Shown in pieces: positions 34,462 to 46,240 of a stretch of 64,000 nucleotides of DNA. The stretch lies in NCBI GenBank assembly GCA_039619475.1, contig CM077115.1, positions 481,132,400 to 481,196,399 on the forward strand, in the 5' to 3' direction. The first letter of the stretch is position 1. Each line of letters opens with the position of its first letter. The translations under genes were made by a program, and so were the position numbers. Source of the DNA: Icerya purchasi. Its lineage: Eukaryota; Arthropoda; Insecta; Hemiptera; Monophlebidae. The notes below the pieces were generated by a model. It was not told where the DNA came from. It did not search any database and saw only the letters and a program-made list of their open reading frames with translations.

Positions 34462-34857
34462 ATATCTTCTTCTTCTTCTTCTTAAGGTGCCGTACGCTAC
34501 ATAGCGCGTTGGCGCAACCTATACATACATTTTTAGCTGTACCGATGTAGGTTGTGTACCAGGCAATTATTATGTGCAACGCAGGTGTACACACGCAAGA
34601 CTACATTCGGAACTGATTAGTAATCGTTTGATTTACATCGTTATACGAATACAGTCCCGTGTGTGTCTGCTGTGTACTAACTAGCGCGCATATTATACGT
34701 GGTGGTTTGCTATTGCCTTCCACGTGATTACTAGCGATTATTTATTTATTTATTTAATTCTTGTAATAAAGTTCGTCGTCGCTCGGGATTGAACCCGTGA
34801 CCGCCATATCGGAAGTCAAGCGCTCTAGCAACTAGGCTATCGCGACTCGGTTAAAAG
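34462..34857 (-). mobile_element. tRNA-derived SINE with GAA tail, apparently full length
   Basis: On minus, a tRNA-like head runs from about 34846 to 34776: 5-bp acceptor pairing GTCGC/GCGAC, an A box TAGCCTAGTTGC (34839-34828) and a B-box-like GGGTTCAATCC (34796-34786). The T loop is one base short, so it is not a working tRNA. The body contains the 25-bp motif at 34699-34723 shared with 30427-30451 and is about 230 bp of unique sequence. The element ends in a GAA repeat (CTT repeat at about 34467-34484 on plus). TTTA units lie between head and body at 34738-34755. The GAA tail matches the tail type of the LINEs at 11.8 and 22.3 kb, which points to mobilisation by such a LINE. Confidence 0.75.
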
Positions 34858-35909
34858 TGCTATTAAATTTGGATTTTTTTTTAATTGAAAAAAAAAAGAA
34901 AAAAAGAATTAGAATTGATTTAAATCCTTTTAGATTTATAAAAAGTAGTCTTATCTCTGTTTCAAAATTAATACGCCATCCGTCACCACTGTATTCACTC
35001 AGAACTATGAAAGTATTAAAACTAGTCTGCGTAAACGTTTCAAGATATTTTGAAGTTTTCTTATTTCAATTAGATTACAGTAAAGTTACATAAGAGAATA
35101 GTACGAATTTATCATTCTTTTATTGCGCTATCACTTATTACATTTTTAATTTTATTTCTAGTGTTATCGTAAATTTTCAATTTTTCTTCCGCTTTACACC
35201 TCACAATACTGCAACCTCAGTTTGCTATTGCAACGGATTTATTAAATCGATCCGTTCACTTTAAATATCACCGAGTTTTTTCAATATTAACTTTTAGATG
35301 TTTCTCATCATACGACGCTTAATAAAATTTGTGTTTTGCAAGCGAATTATAAATTTTTTCTAAAATAACAATATCTATGCCTAATAATGATCTGAAAAAT
35401 CAAAATTTTCAAAAATGCCTATAATATTCACGTTATTTTGTTTTGTTTTTTTTTTTCTTTAATGGTGACCGACGATATTACCCGTTAATATCTTCTACAA
35501 GCCGAGGGTACTATAACCATTTTAATCAGCTTAGTAATTTACTTTATCCTGCGAAAAAGGACATGATCAATGAAAACCGACTATACTGTGAGAATTACAG
35601 AACGCTATAATCTGACGGTTAGACCACCCATAGCGCGGTTTAAAGAATCAGGTTGTACTATTCTTAAGTCCGGGGCTAATGGAGGTTGAGAATACGTTTT
35701 GGAATAAATGTACGGTAAAAATAGAAATTAAATTGAAACGAATTCGCAAGACGTAAATTAAGTTTTTTAAAAAGCATAACACCTAGTCAGTTCAAATGTA
35801 TTTTTTCATAAACATTAAAGAAGAATTTTCATATCTAACACAGTCTCTAAGCGATTTAGTCCGAAGGATCGAGTTTATATATTCTGCCCTTATAGTTCAT
35901 TTAGGCAGT
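34858..35909. other. AT-rich non-coding DNA
   Basis: No gene recognised. A and T runs occur at 34888-34905 and 35440-35458. A 78-codon frame on plus is AT-driven. Confidence 0.5.
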
Positions 35910-36066
35910 GTGGTGGTAGCCTAGTGGTTAAGATGCTTGGCAACGAAATCGTCTCGTCCCGGATTCAAGTCGCTCGCAAGTTTACCCAGCCTGAAATTTA
36001 TAAAAAGCTTAACCTCACACACTCTATCGAGGATATATTGAGCCTGCTTCACTTAATGTTAAAAAA
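35910..36066 (+). mobile_element. tRNA-derived SINE
   Basis: An A box TAGCCTAGTGG (35917-35927) and a degraded B box GGATTCAAGTC (about 35961-35971) stand at tRNA spacing. The body continues to a short A run at 36060-36066. The A box is close to that of the SINE at 34462-34857 (TAGCCTAGTTG), so the two may share a tRNA ancestor. The body is different and lacks the 25-bp motif. Confidence 0.6.
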
Positions 36067-38220
36067 CAATTGATTTATTTCGCTTTTATCAGTTGGCTCG
36101 GCAGGATCAAAATCCGAGTCATTTTAATTCCAGTTTTGACAAAAAAAGTTTCCTTTCCCCGCGTATAAAGTTGCCATTTTATACACGGCACTTTGTAACG
36201 TTGTGGCATGCAAAGGATAGTTTATCGTTTTCCTAATGAGAACGTTATTATGAAAAAAATTAATCTCGGATTTTTGACAGAAATCGTGTATTCGAACCGA
36301 TTCCGAATGTTGTATCTGGAACTCTATTGAGGTACTTCAATGTGGGGAGATATGTAGAGGCACCAGTCTGAGTTTCGAATTGACAACATGGCATTTCCAA
36401 GTAAGCTTCGATTCATTAATCGACGAGTAATTTGGCAGTAAATATTTGAGCAAGGGAAAAATTGTTTATATTTAAGGACAAACCAGGCGAAGGAAGATGC
36501 CCGCTACAAAAGTTGATGTATACCGAATTTATTCGGCTAAATGACGTTCTTCAAGCGGGAAAAATATTATCGATATTCTTAACAATCGCCTTCGTCACCC
36601 TCGACAGCGCCGCTATCTATCGGGGCTAATTAGTCATTTACCGATAACGGTAATCGTTTGCATGCGAATGTTTCAAGCATTCCGAATGGCTGCCAGCGCG
36701 CATGCGGGTACTTTCGACAGCTGCTTTCAATCGAAAATTGAAATTCGACGAAGCTCTTATTAATATTTCCGATGGAAAAAGTCACAAAGAAGTAGAAATT
36801 TAAACACGGCGAGACACGACGACGCCGGGGAGGAGGAGGAGGAGGAGGAGAAGGATGGGGGGGGGGTGATGAAAGAACGAGCACTGTCTCCGCTTATTAA
36901 GTGAACGTCAGACGCACAGAACGACATGGCCATATTCTTGATTAGAAGCAATTTCCGGCATTACGCCATACGAATATATGTGGGCTAGTATTATCTGTGT
37001 GTCAGCCCGTCTCGGAGCTAGATGTAAAAATAACAATAACGGCAATAACAGTAATAAATGGTAATAAATATCGAATATGCGGCTCGCGCACACACACGCA
37101 CACATATACACGCTAGTTTTCCGTGTAAAAAAAAAAAACGGTCCTCGAATGCTGTTGCACACATTCGTGTATCCGTAGCGTTCAGTCGATTAATCCTATT
37201 AGAAAGCATCGATTCTGCTTGCTAGACTGTCGAAGCGCAATATACATTTTTTCATATTCGTACCGGGCCGGCTCTTTTGTTTTGCTTTGAAGTCGCGTCC
37301 ATCAGGGCCGGCTCGTCTGTAGCGCGCATCGACCGATAAATATGATAGATTGAGCGTAATTAGATAAACAAAAAGGAAATGTATGTTTAGCCCACACAAG
37401 CAGCGCCCCGTAACCCGATAAGTCGACCCTTGACAACCAGCATCGACTACAATTATTATACTTCCTCAGTCGCGGCGGCTGGCTTCCTCGTTTCGGCCCT
37501 CAGCGATTTTCCCATTTTACATGGTAGCTCTCTAGGTGCCCGAGACGACAAAATTACGGCGCGCCTAATTCTACTCGTTCGAGCAACGAACTGTTAATCA
37601 CTAAACAAATAAACTTTCCCGAATGACCGATACAAAACCGGAAGAAATTACACAATTGGTCTGACAAATTTAGACGCACTACTCCCACGAATAATATCAA
37701 AGATCTTGTTCATCTTGTTCCGGGGAAGAATGTTCCCCGAGACTACATAGTCCGTTAAAATGCGCTAACGTACCGAAATCAAGAGACTTTATATTAACCT
37801 TCAGAGTCCGTATCGGATATAACGGTCATTCCGTTAACATGGTCCGTGTCTGAATGTGAACGGGTCAAAAAAAAAGGGAACGGATGAACGTACAGAGATG
37901 AACTAAAAACGAGCTTACTACTTCAGAGAAGGGGAGGAATAAAACGGGAATATGGCAATATGATTTTTCTTCCGGTAATAATATTGAAATAAGCGTCCTC
38001 TTGGTAGTACACCACTTTGAGCAACAACACTCATGCTCGGCTACGAAACTCGAAACGGATTCGTTTGACAAATTTTTTCGCTCTCCTTAAATCGGTGCGA
38101 CGGTTTTGGGTACAATGCTGTGTTCGCTGTCTCGATTGAATTAAGCGCAACGGCATTTTCAAAATAAGAACAGCAGCCGGGTTAGTGTCCCATAGGTGAC
38201 GTTCCCAAAAATTAAAAAAA
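36067..38220. other. CpG-rich non-coding block with simple repeats
   Basis: No gene recognised. The interval 36580-37560 is CpG-rich with balanced composition and unique-looking blocks (for example CCGATAACGGTAATCGTTTG near 36640). It includes a GGA repeat, a G10 run at 36857-36866 and a CA-rich stretch at 37088-37110. It could be a regulatory element or the edge of a gene, but no splice-flanked coding exon was found. Confidence 0.4.
36829..36850. repeat. (GGA)n trinucleotide repeat
   Basis: About seven GGA units, followed a few bases later by a run of ten G at 36857-36866. The minus-strand Ser/Pro-rich frames are shadows of it. Confidence 0.9.
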
Positions 38221-39430
38221 AAAAAAAAGGAATTAAATGACTGCACTCTAGATTATTTGGTCTGTATCCCTTTCTTTCTTTCACCATCTTCATTCGAGAA
38301 TTTATCATTTTCTGGACAACGGAGGGAAGGTCAGTGTATCCTACTACCCGCATTGATCTTATCGATTTTTAGGCCCGTTCTTGCAATTCGTTCGGAAATG
38401 CTCTATCCGCAATATTTTTAAATGCGTTCGCTTCCGATATAGTTTCGATGTGTTTCTAAGCGTGCTTCTTTGTGTAAGCTTCAGTAATATATATTTCAAT
38501 TTCAATCTCGTTCCTCGGCTTCAGTTAGAAAATACCTCTTAACAGAGTATTTCACGAGTATGCTAAGTACGTCTCTTTCGGTTCATGTTTTTTGGTAAGC
38601 GTTCTGACAGGAGGTATGAAGGAGGTGTCTTCGACAAACACAGACAATGATTTTTTTAGATGATATTTTTCTAGAAAATTTTGAAATGCAAGTTTAGCTT
38701 TTTGGTCATCGACATTTTAGACCACCAGTTCGGGTTTTAGCCATTTCGATTGTCTACAAAATTTCGGTTTCGACCGAAAGATTATAAAGTTTCGATTGTA
38801 ATTTCGACGAAAACGTGAAAGAATTTAAGTAACACAAATTGCTATAGTGCTGAGCGGTCGGGTCAATTTAAAAAAAAAAAAATCATTTTGGTCGAGATGT
38901 TATCGTCGAAAAAACTGCACACAAAACGAGTAATTGTAAAGGGCAAAAACCGATATGTTCGTTGGTGACGTTTGCTCGGATTTTTTTTTTTTTTGAATTT
39001 GCAAATGTATATGAGTTTCACGAACATTTTGAAAAATAATACAACACGTGATACGAATATTAAAATCGTATAACTTATTATTCAGTTTTGAAAGTGTGCA
39101 TTACGTAATATTTAAAATCACCGGTGTAAATATTGTAAATAAATTTATTTCATCGCGACATTTCAATTTACTATTTGAAATATTAGATAAGCGATTATTC
39201 ACTATTAAACTCAAAATAAAAAGTTTTAAAATTCCTAAGCCAGAAATATTATGATAATTCAGCAGCGTCGTGACTTGTTTTTATTAAACTTTTTCTTTTT
39301 TCTGAAAATTTGCAATCAGCGTGTTTACCTTGGAAACCTGATAATTTGTAATAATATTTTTGGCTTACGAATTTTAAATTTGTTTTTATTTAACACTACG
39401 ACTGAGTATATCCACCAGCGTTACATGATT
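38221..39430. other. AT-rich non-coding DNA
   Basis: No gene recognised. There is a run of A at 38214-38228 and T-rich runs near 38980. The stretch becomes strongly AT-rich toward the right. Confidence 0.5.
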
Positions 39431-39563
39431 GCGACGAGACTTCTCTCAGAAGTCGCGGTATTTAAATAGAGAACAGTCCACCAAGGCGGCGGTGACGCGA
39501 GATCGCAACGACAGGTAACTAGCGACTGATCGTATCAGTCTCCAGGCGACCGCGACGAGACTT
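39431..39563. repeat. GC-rich structured island
   Basis: A GC- and CpG-rich patch is set in very AT-rich DNA. A 12-bp direct repeat, GCGACGAGACTT, lies at both edges (39431-39442 and 39552-39563). Inside is a perfect hairpin, GACTGAT-CGT-ATCAGTC (39524-39540), and near the left edge a GCGAC...GTCGC inverted pair. It could be a small insertion flanked by its target duplication, or a structured non-coding RNA or regulatory patch. No known family was recognised. Confidence 0.5.
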
Positions 39564-41930
39564 GTTTTCAATTCGCACATGTAAAATGGGCTTCATCATA
39601 TTTACCAAAGTCCTCCCATGCAAAATTATTTAATGTCTAAAACTTTGATTACAATGCTGATGAAGGTACGTGTGTACTTTCTTATCGAAAATTATTTTTT
39701 TGTCGTTCTTAATTCTTTTCAACACCATCTTTCACAAAAACCTGTTGTGTATACTATTGAACACAGTATTCAGATTTTCTGGCGCGTTAATCCAAATTAT
39801 TCGTACATATGTTTTTTGTTTGACGATTTTTAATTATTAACTAACATCATCGGTCGTTAAGTTTTAACTTTTTACTCGGGTCCAAAATGAGAGCCATTTT
39901 ATCATTTAAACAGTACATATACATGACAAGTATTCAACACAACATTCTTCGACACATAAAGGTAAGCGGATACAAGTTTTTACTGCTTTAGCATTATTAA
40001 CTTGAAATTTCGGAATACGGTCACTTCTGATATACCAAATTGATTTATAAAAATATTCAACGACCAAATTTTATTTTTACATTTTCTACTTTGGACAGAT
40101 TGCAATATGAAAAATAAAGTACTCTAATAATAATTTTAAAAATAACTATTACCTGAATTACTACGCTATATTTGTGTTTCTTTGAAATAATTTTTTACAG
40201 CGTTTAATTTTTTTTTAAATTTATTCTAATTCATTTTTATTTCGGAATAGCTATCATTCTTTTTTAGAATTAAAAACGTTATACCTAATAAAAAGTAAAC
40301 AAAAAAACGACAAAAACCAATTTCTAAAAAATGGTCGAGTATATATATTTTAAGTTTTCCAGTCACAAAGAAAACTTTTTTTTTTTTTTTTTATTTATTA
40401 TTATTAGAGACTATCAGAATATTTTAATACTTTAAATAGTCAAATATCACATGACTTTTTTTAAGATCTTGAAATGCGAGCTTGGCATATAGCGCACGAC
40501 GGTTAAGTTTGTTTTTTTTTAAATTCGGTTCGCTAAAATATTACCGCTTGGTTTCTTTTAATACTTCCAACAACGATTTATTCTCTCTGTACACGTTACT
40601 TTCACCTGTTAATTAAGAAATTAGAGTTCAATTTTATGCTTTTTTGAGAATGCAATATTTTAATGAATAATTTATTAAATATTAATCAACAATATTAAAA
40701 TTATTAACTCTGAATATCTCTAAATAAAAATATGTACCTTAAAACTGGGCGTTTTAGTTATTTTAAAATTTATCATTTTTCCCTCCATTACGATGGCCAT
40801 TTTTTTAATCGCAAAAAATTCTCCAGTCTGGTTTTACCGGCATTTCTTTATCTGGATCTTATTTAAATTAACTCACTGCGCATAAAAATTACGAAAAATT
40901 CTTTATTCTACTAACACGAATTTTTTGATTTTTAATTTACCGTTATTTAGTTGTTTTTTTGAAAACTAGTTCTCTATGGAAGAATAACTTCTGCATTGGT
41001 AATTTTTTTAGTGAGCAATCGGAGATTGGTTTGAAATTTACCGTTCTCGAACGAATGCAGCGGCAGATTCAAATAAAAAACCCCAAAAAGATTTGTTTTC
41101 ATCGAGTGCCTTTTTAAAAGTCCAAATAATAAAAGCAATGTTCAACTTTTTATATTTTTTTCTTATCAATATTCATTTTAATTTCGAAATTTTTTGCTTT
41201 TTTGTTGTTTTTTTCTATTCTATTCTTTGAGTAAAGTTGAAAAAAAGTCCAAATTTAAAATATTTTTATCCACGTCATAATAGTGTTTAGAGATCAGCTG
41301 TTGAGTCCTTTTTTCTCAAAAACTGGAAAAAATACAAACTATAACAGGTAATATCATTCTTATTATTAATAAAAATAAGTACTTTCCAACAAGTAATGTT
41401 TACTCTCCCTGCTCGAACACTAACAGCTAAGTCCGTCCCTAAACGCACCTCATATCAAACGTAAGAAATCGTCAAGTGAGAAGATAGAATTTATCAATTA
41501 ATTAGAATTTAACCAAGTATAACTTTTTTTTAACGAATAGTTATGAGTCACGTCGGAGACCTATTCGTAAACAGTTTATACGTATATTTGGTTAAATACG
41601 AAAAGCTTACAAATTAAATGCAACTTACAAAATCAACATATGCGTAATAAAACATTTTCCATATATATTTTTAAACGTAGATATGTATAAATTAAGCACG
41701 GATTATATGTAAATTTTTATTCAGAACAGATTCTTTAAAGAAAATTCGAAGAAAATACGGTACAAAAATATTAAGTAAGTCCCATGATAGGGCGCGCCGG
41801 GGATTGTGAAGTTAAGGTCGCACAATGTATTAAATTAAAAAATTAAAACATATTGGTCGTGAAAAAAATATATCCGTATATGAAAACTAAAGAAAAAAAT
41901 ATTGATGTAAAAACTGATTAAAACTATAGT
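39564..41930. other. AT-rich desert
   Basis: Strongly AT-rich sequence with homopolymer runs (for example T at 40376-40392). No gene, tRNA or mobile-element signature was seen. Confidence 0.6.
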
Positions 41931-42588
41931 GTTCATACCGGTGGCGGAACCATGTGAGGGATAGGGGACATCCCCCAACAAAGAATCAACGCTTCTATGA
42001 AAAAATTTGTTATAACAGAGAAACTTAATTTATGCTATAAAAGATTTGTATGAATTTTATACCTACGGATTTTAATAATTAATATTTAATACTATTTTCG
42101 CTAGTAAAACTATTAATGTTCCTTTTTTATTCTATTTTAAACACAACTGTCGTGTCGATATTTTGCCATTTTTATTTATTTTTAATTTTTATTTTGTAAT
42201 GTAAATGAAAATAGTAGTTCAATGAGAAAAATATATATTTAAACTTGCTCACGAACAAAGAAAATTGGGATTGGATTACTAACAAAAATAAAAATAAAGT
42301 CTAATAAAAATACCATCTTTCTTACTATTTCTAAACTACCATATTTAAGGTATAATTTTATAATTTCGTTTTATTTTTCACCCCTAAAAGTAAAGCAAAA
42401 GTTAAATTAAAAATCGTAATAATTATGTATTTTTAAAACATTTTTAAATTTCTACAAAGGTCGCTATTTGATTTTCTTTACGAAACGAGGAGTATTTCTC
42501 AAATCTACTGCCTACCGTAGAATATTTTACGTAATTATATAATCCTCCTCCCCAAATGTCCTTCTGCATTCGCCCTTGGTTCATACCG
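41931..42588. mobile_element. hAT-like non-autonomous element with target duplication
   Basis: GTTCATACCG occurs exactly at 41931-41940 and 42579-42588. With an 8-bp duplication (GTTCATAC), as hAT elements make, the element is 41939-42578 (640 bp). Its ends are then CGGTGGCGGAACCATG and, on minus, CAAGGGCGAATGCAGA, imperfect inverted repeats sharing GGCG-A at the same offset and similar to the CAGTGGCGGA-type hAT terminus. The interior is AT-rich and has no transposase frame. It is a decayed, non-autonomous copy. Confidence 0.65.
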
Positions 42589-45500
42589 TTATCGATGCTC
42601 CGCCGAACTGCAACTTTTGTTACCTCGGATTAATTATTCATTCCTCATAATTTCACCGTATTTCTACATCGTTTACATTTTAGTGTTTAAAATTATGTAA
42701 ACTTATTTTTAAAAGTGAATTATTAATTCTATTATTCACGATTACCGTTTTATTCGTATCTTTATTCTATTATCTTTTTACCTGCCATTTCTATTTAGAG
42801 CTCCATTAAAATTACTTATTAAAGCTTAATTTCCCTTAGCTAGCTAATCTTGTTTTGATTACCTTTAAAGCGTACTTTTTCCCCTTTTCCATATTTTTTA
42901 ATTATGTACTTCATATCCATACGTAATCTTAATCTCACATTTTCTTGAAGTGCTCTTTTCACTTACCGGAAAAAGTTCATTACCCATTTTGTCTTATAAA
43001 ACCTTATCTAAACCCTATAATTTCTCTTACATCCTTACTTTTTCCCCTCTTTCCATTAATCAAATTCTTAATTAATTTAACTCTATTAAAAAATCGAAAA
43101 ATACTCACTTCTCATACGTTTATTATTAGTTTTTAGTAATTAATATTCGCAACTAAAATGCTCGAGAAATAAGACAAAAAAAAAGCCTAATTAAATACTG
43201 ATAAAAAGAAGAAAAAAAAAAAAATATCCGTGTCCAGAAATTGGAATGAAACGTCTGTTAATTGATGTACTTCAGATTTGTAATATCGTAATTACCCTCG
43301 GTAATAATATAACACAACAAAAGTACATTATTACACATTATATAAGTGCGAGCCATCTAAATAATTACAAAAACCAATATAAAAATTTTCTACATCGACA
43401 ATATTTAAACGTAGTTACATGTTCACTGGCATTTACATACGGATATTAAATAAATTGTAAGAAATATCAGGAAAAAAAAACGGTTCTGAAAGATTTTAAA
43501 AATGAATATTACGATGAAACTAAACACAAAACTTATTTATGAAAAGAAATAATCTTTAGAGAAAATACCGGTAACAAATAGCTAATATTGAACAATACAG
43601 TATTAACGATTATATATATAACGTTTTGTTTATGAAAATTCTAGAAAATAATATGCGTTGAAACCAACCTATTAAATGAGTGAATATTTGTAATAACGTA
43701 AATTATTCGAATAAAGTCTCTTTGTAATACAAAAATTGAAGTTAAACAAACGATATAATTTTTAATAAACTTTATCAATATACGAACATATTAACTAAAT
43801 GCTGTTCCAAAAATGTAAATAAGAATTAAACGAAATTTTCCAGTTATATACATATATACATATATATATATATATATGGTTGTATGCATTCATTTTTACA
43901 TACGTAATTCTTACACCATAAAAATAATAATAAAATACATTATTTACTTACGTTCAAACCTATATCATAAATTTATGTAATGGGGTTGTTAGACACTGTT
44001 CACTTTTTTTATTCATTTTCTGTTTATATTTCTACTTAGGTACTTTTTTTAATAAATTGTTTTCGTGGGAATAATTTTACCCGCTACTATACTTGATAGG
44101 TTAACAGTATTAACGTAAACAATCAACTATATTACTTTCCCCTTAACATATTTATTTAAATATTGTGTCACTTTTAAATTTTAATTAAAGATTTAAAATG
44201 TATTTAAATTTTATTTTGAAATTTGCAGAAAGTAAAATAAATAATATATAGCTTCGAGTTTGTTCAACTTTTAGGGAAGTCAATGAATTAATTAGTATTT
44301 GTTTATTTAAAATATAATTAAAAGGACGCTTAAAGCTATCCCCGTTTTTGAAAGTTTTGTACAGCTTTTAGCTCTCTATTCGTTATGCTTTCTATTATTT
44401 CGTACCGCGATGTGAATTCTTGTATTTAAAATTAATATCCGTTACGTTGTTGCGTTAAAATGAGTTAATTCTGTTTATTTACTTTTGGTTTTTGTGTAAT
44501 TTACACTTTTTCCTTCGCTCTTTTCTTTTATTTTCTCTTCCACTTCATTATTCATGTTATCAATACGGACCCTATTATTTCATTTCTACCATTCCGCTAC
44601 TTAAAATAGACCTTTTCAGAGCTCCACTTTTAAATTAATTAACGTGGAATTTATATAAATATAATCGCTCAATTAGATTTGTGTTTTTTAGGTTAGCGCG
44701 GTAACTTTTTAAAACTTTATTAATAAACATTGCAAAAGAATATATGCCACCATTATTCTATATAACATTGAAACAAAGTTTTTATGATGCGTTGCGTGTT
44801 TTTTTACATTACTAGAAAATAATAGATACTAATTATTAGTATACAAATTTGCATTAACGGTGATATGGTTCCGAATTTGGGACATCATAAACATGTCAGA
44901 AAAATACATCTAAAATTATATGTAAGCGTAAAGGAGATATTTCCAAAAGTTTGGACGGGCTGTTTAATTATTTCATTTTAAAATTAAAACTAACAAAAGT
45001 GATCAAATAATTCTTCAAAATATCACGTTTTACACTATTTCAATTAAAGTATCTGTTTGAAACGGAAGAATCATCGTTATTACACAACATCTAATGTTAT
45101 CGAGTGTGCTTGTAAAAATTAATAAAACTTTTGCATATAAAAAAAGTCGAAAAAAAAGTGCAACTTTAGAATATTGTCTTTTAAATATAGCTCAAGCATA
45201 ATCCGCAATAAAAAAGAATACTTCTATTAGAAATATACGAGCTCCCATAGATAATTCAACCGGAATGTATTACACTTCATCGTGCATAATTTCTTAATTT
45301 CAAATATTTCAAAAATATAGAAAACCTTCGAACCCATTTTAATTCGTGTCGAAACGCTTACGACAATATAGGTAGAGAATGTTTAAGCCAGAAATTCGCT
45401 GGCATATTTAGTATTCTACGACGAAGTTTTGTAGAACAAAGGATGAAAGTACGAGTTCTATCCTAGGTAGAAAATAATATTCCTCAGAGGCAGAAAAAAA

Positions 45501-46240
45501 ATCTTACTAAGGACGACTAAAAAAATTGAACTGAATTATTTTAAGAAAATTCACGCAAAGATATAAAAAAAAAAAAAAAAACCTACATCTACGAACGTGG
45601 CCATATTTAAATAAAAGAATAGTCGTCAGGAGATGACAGGTTTTTAGGTATATTAAAAACATTCTCATTTAGAAACCTGGAGTAGGCTCTTTAGAATTTT
45701 GGTCTTTAAGAACGCGAGTGATAGTATGTCTAATTCGCGATGAATTTGGAAAAAAGCGTGAAATGAGGTTAGAATGTATCGATGATTGGTCGTGCAGACA
45801 AAAAAAAAAAAAAAAAAAAAAAAATCGACAATGATAAAAATAATTTTTCGCTCGACTTAGTCATGTTTTCGGGTTAATTAACGTTAGAAGGTGTTGTTTT
45901 TAACTCTTTTGAATGAAAAACCTGTAAACTTAATTATTTATTCTACCCCGAGTATAATTTGCGGTCTGTTCGTTGTATCTAAAAATACAGACTAAATGAG
46001 ACTGGTATATTTTTGCTTTTCCTATAAAATTTAGTAACATTAAAAGAAAGAATACTAACAATAAATGGAGAAGGATCATTTCTATTCAGCGCCGATTTTT
46101 GAGAATCACAATCCAGCAAAGAACTCAAATTAAGCAAAATAACTGTGTTTATCGATTAAATAGAATTTTAAGCGACACTCTTTTAGTGAAATTATTCAGT
46201 TTTTTCTCGATAAATAAAAGTCAATGTGATAGTTGGAATT
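42589..46240. other. AT-rich desert
   Basis: No gene recognised. From about 42600 to 43120 the plus strand is unusually pyrimidine-rich. An AT run lies at 43855-43877 and A runs at 45561-45581 and 45800-45823. Confidence 0.6.

Noticed and set aside
34776..34846. Functional tRNA gene on minus
   Set aside because: The T loop is one base short, the D stem is poor, and the head belongs to a longer element with a GAA tail.
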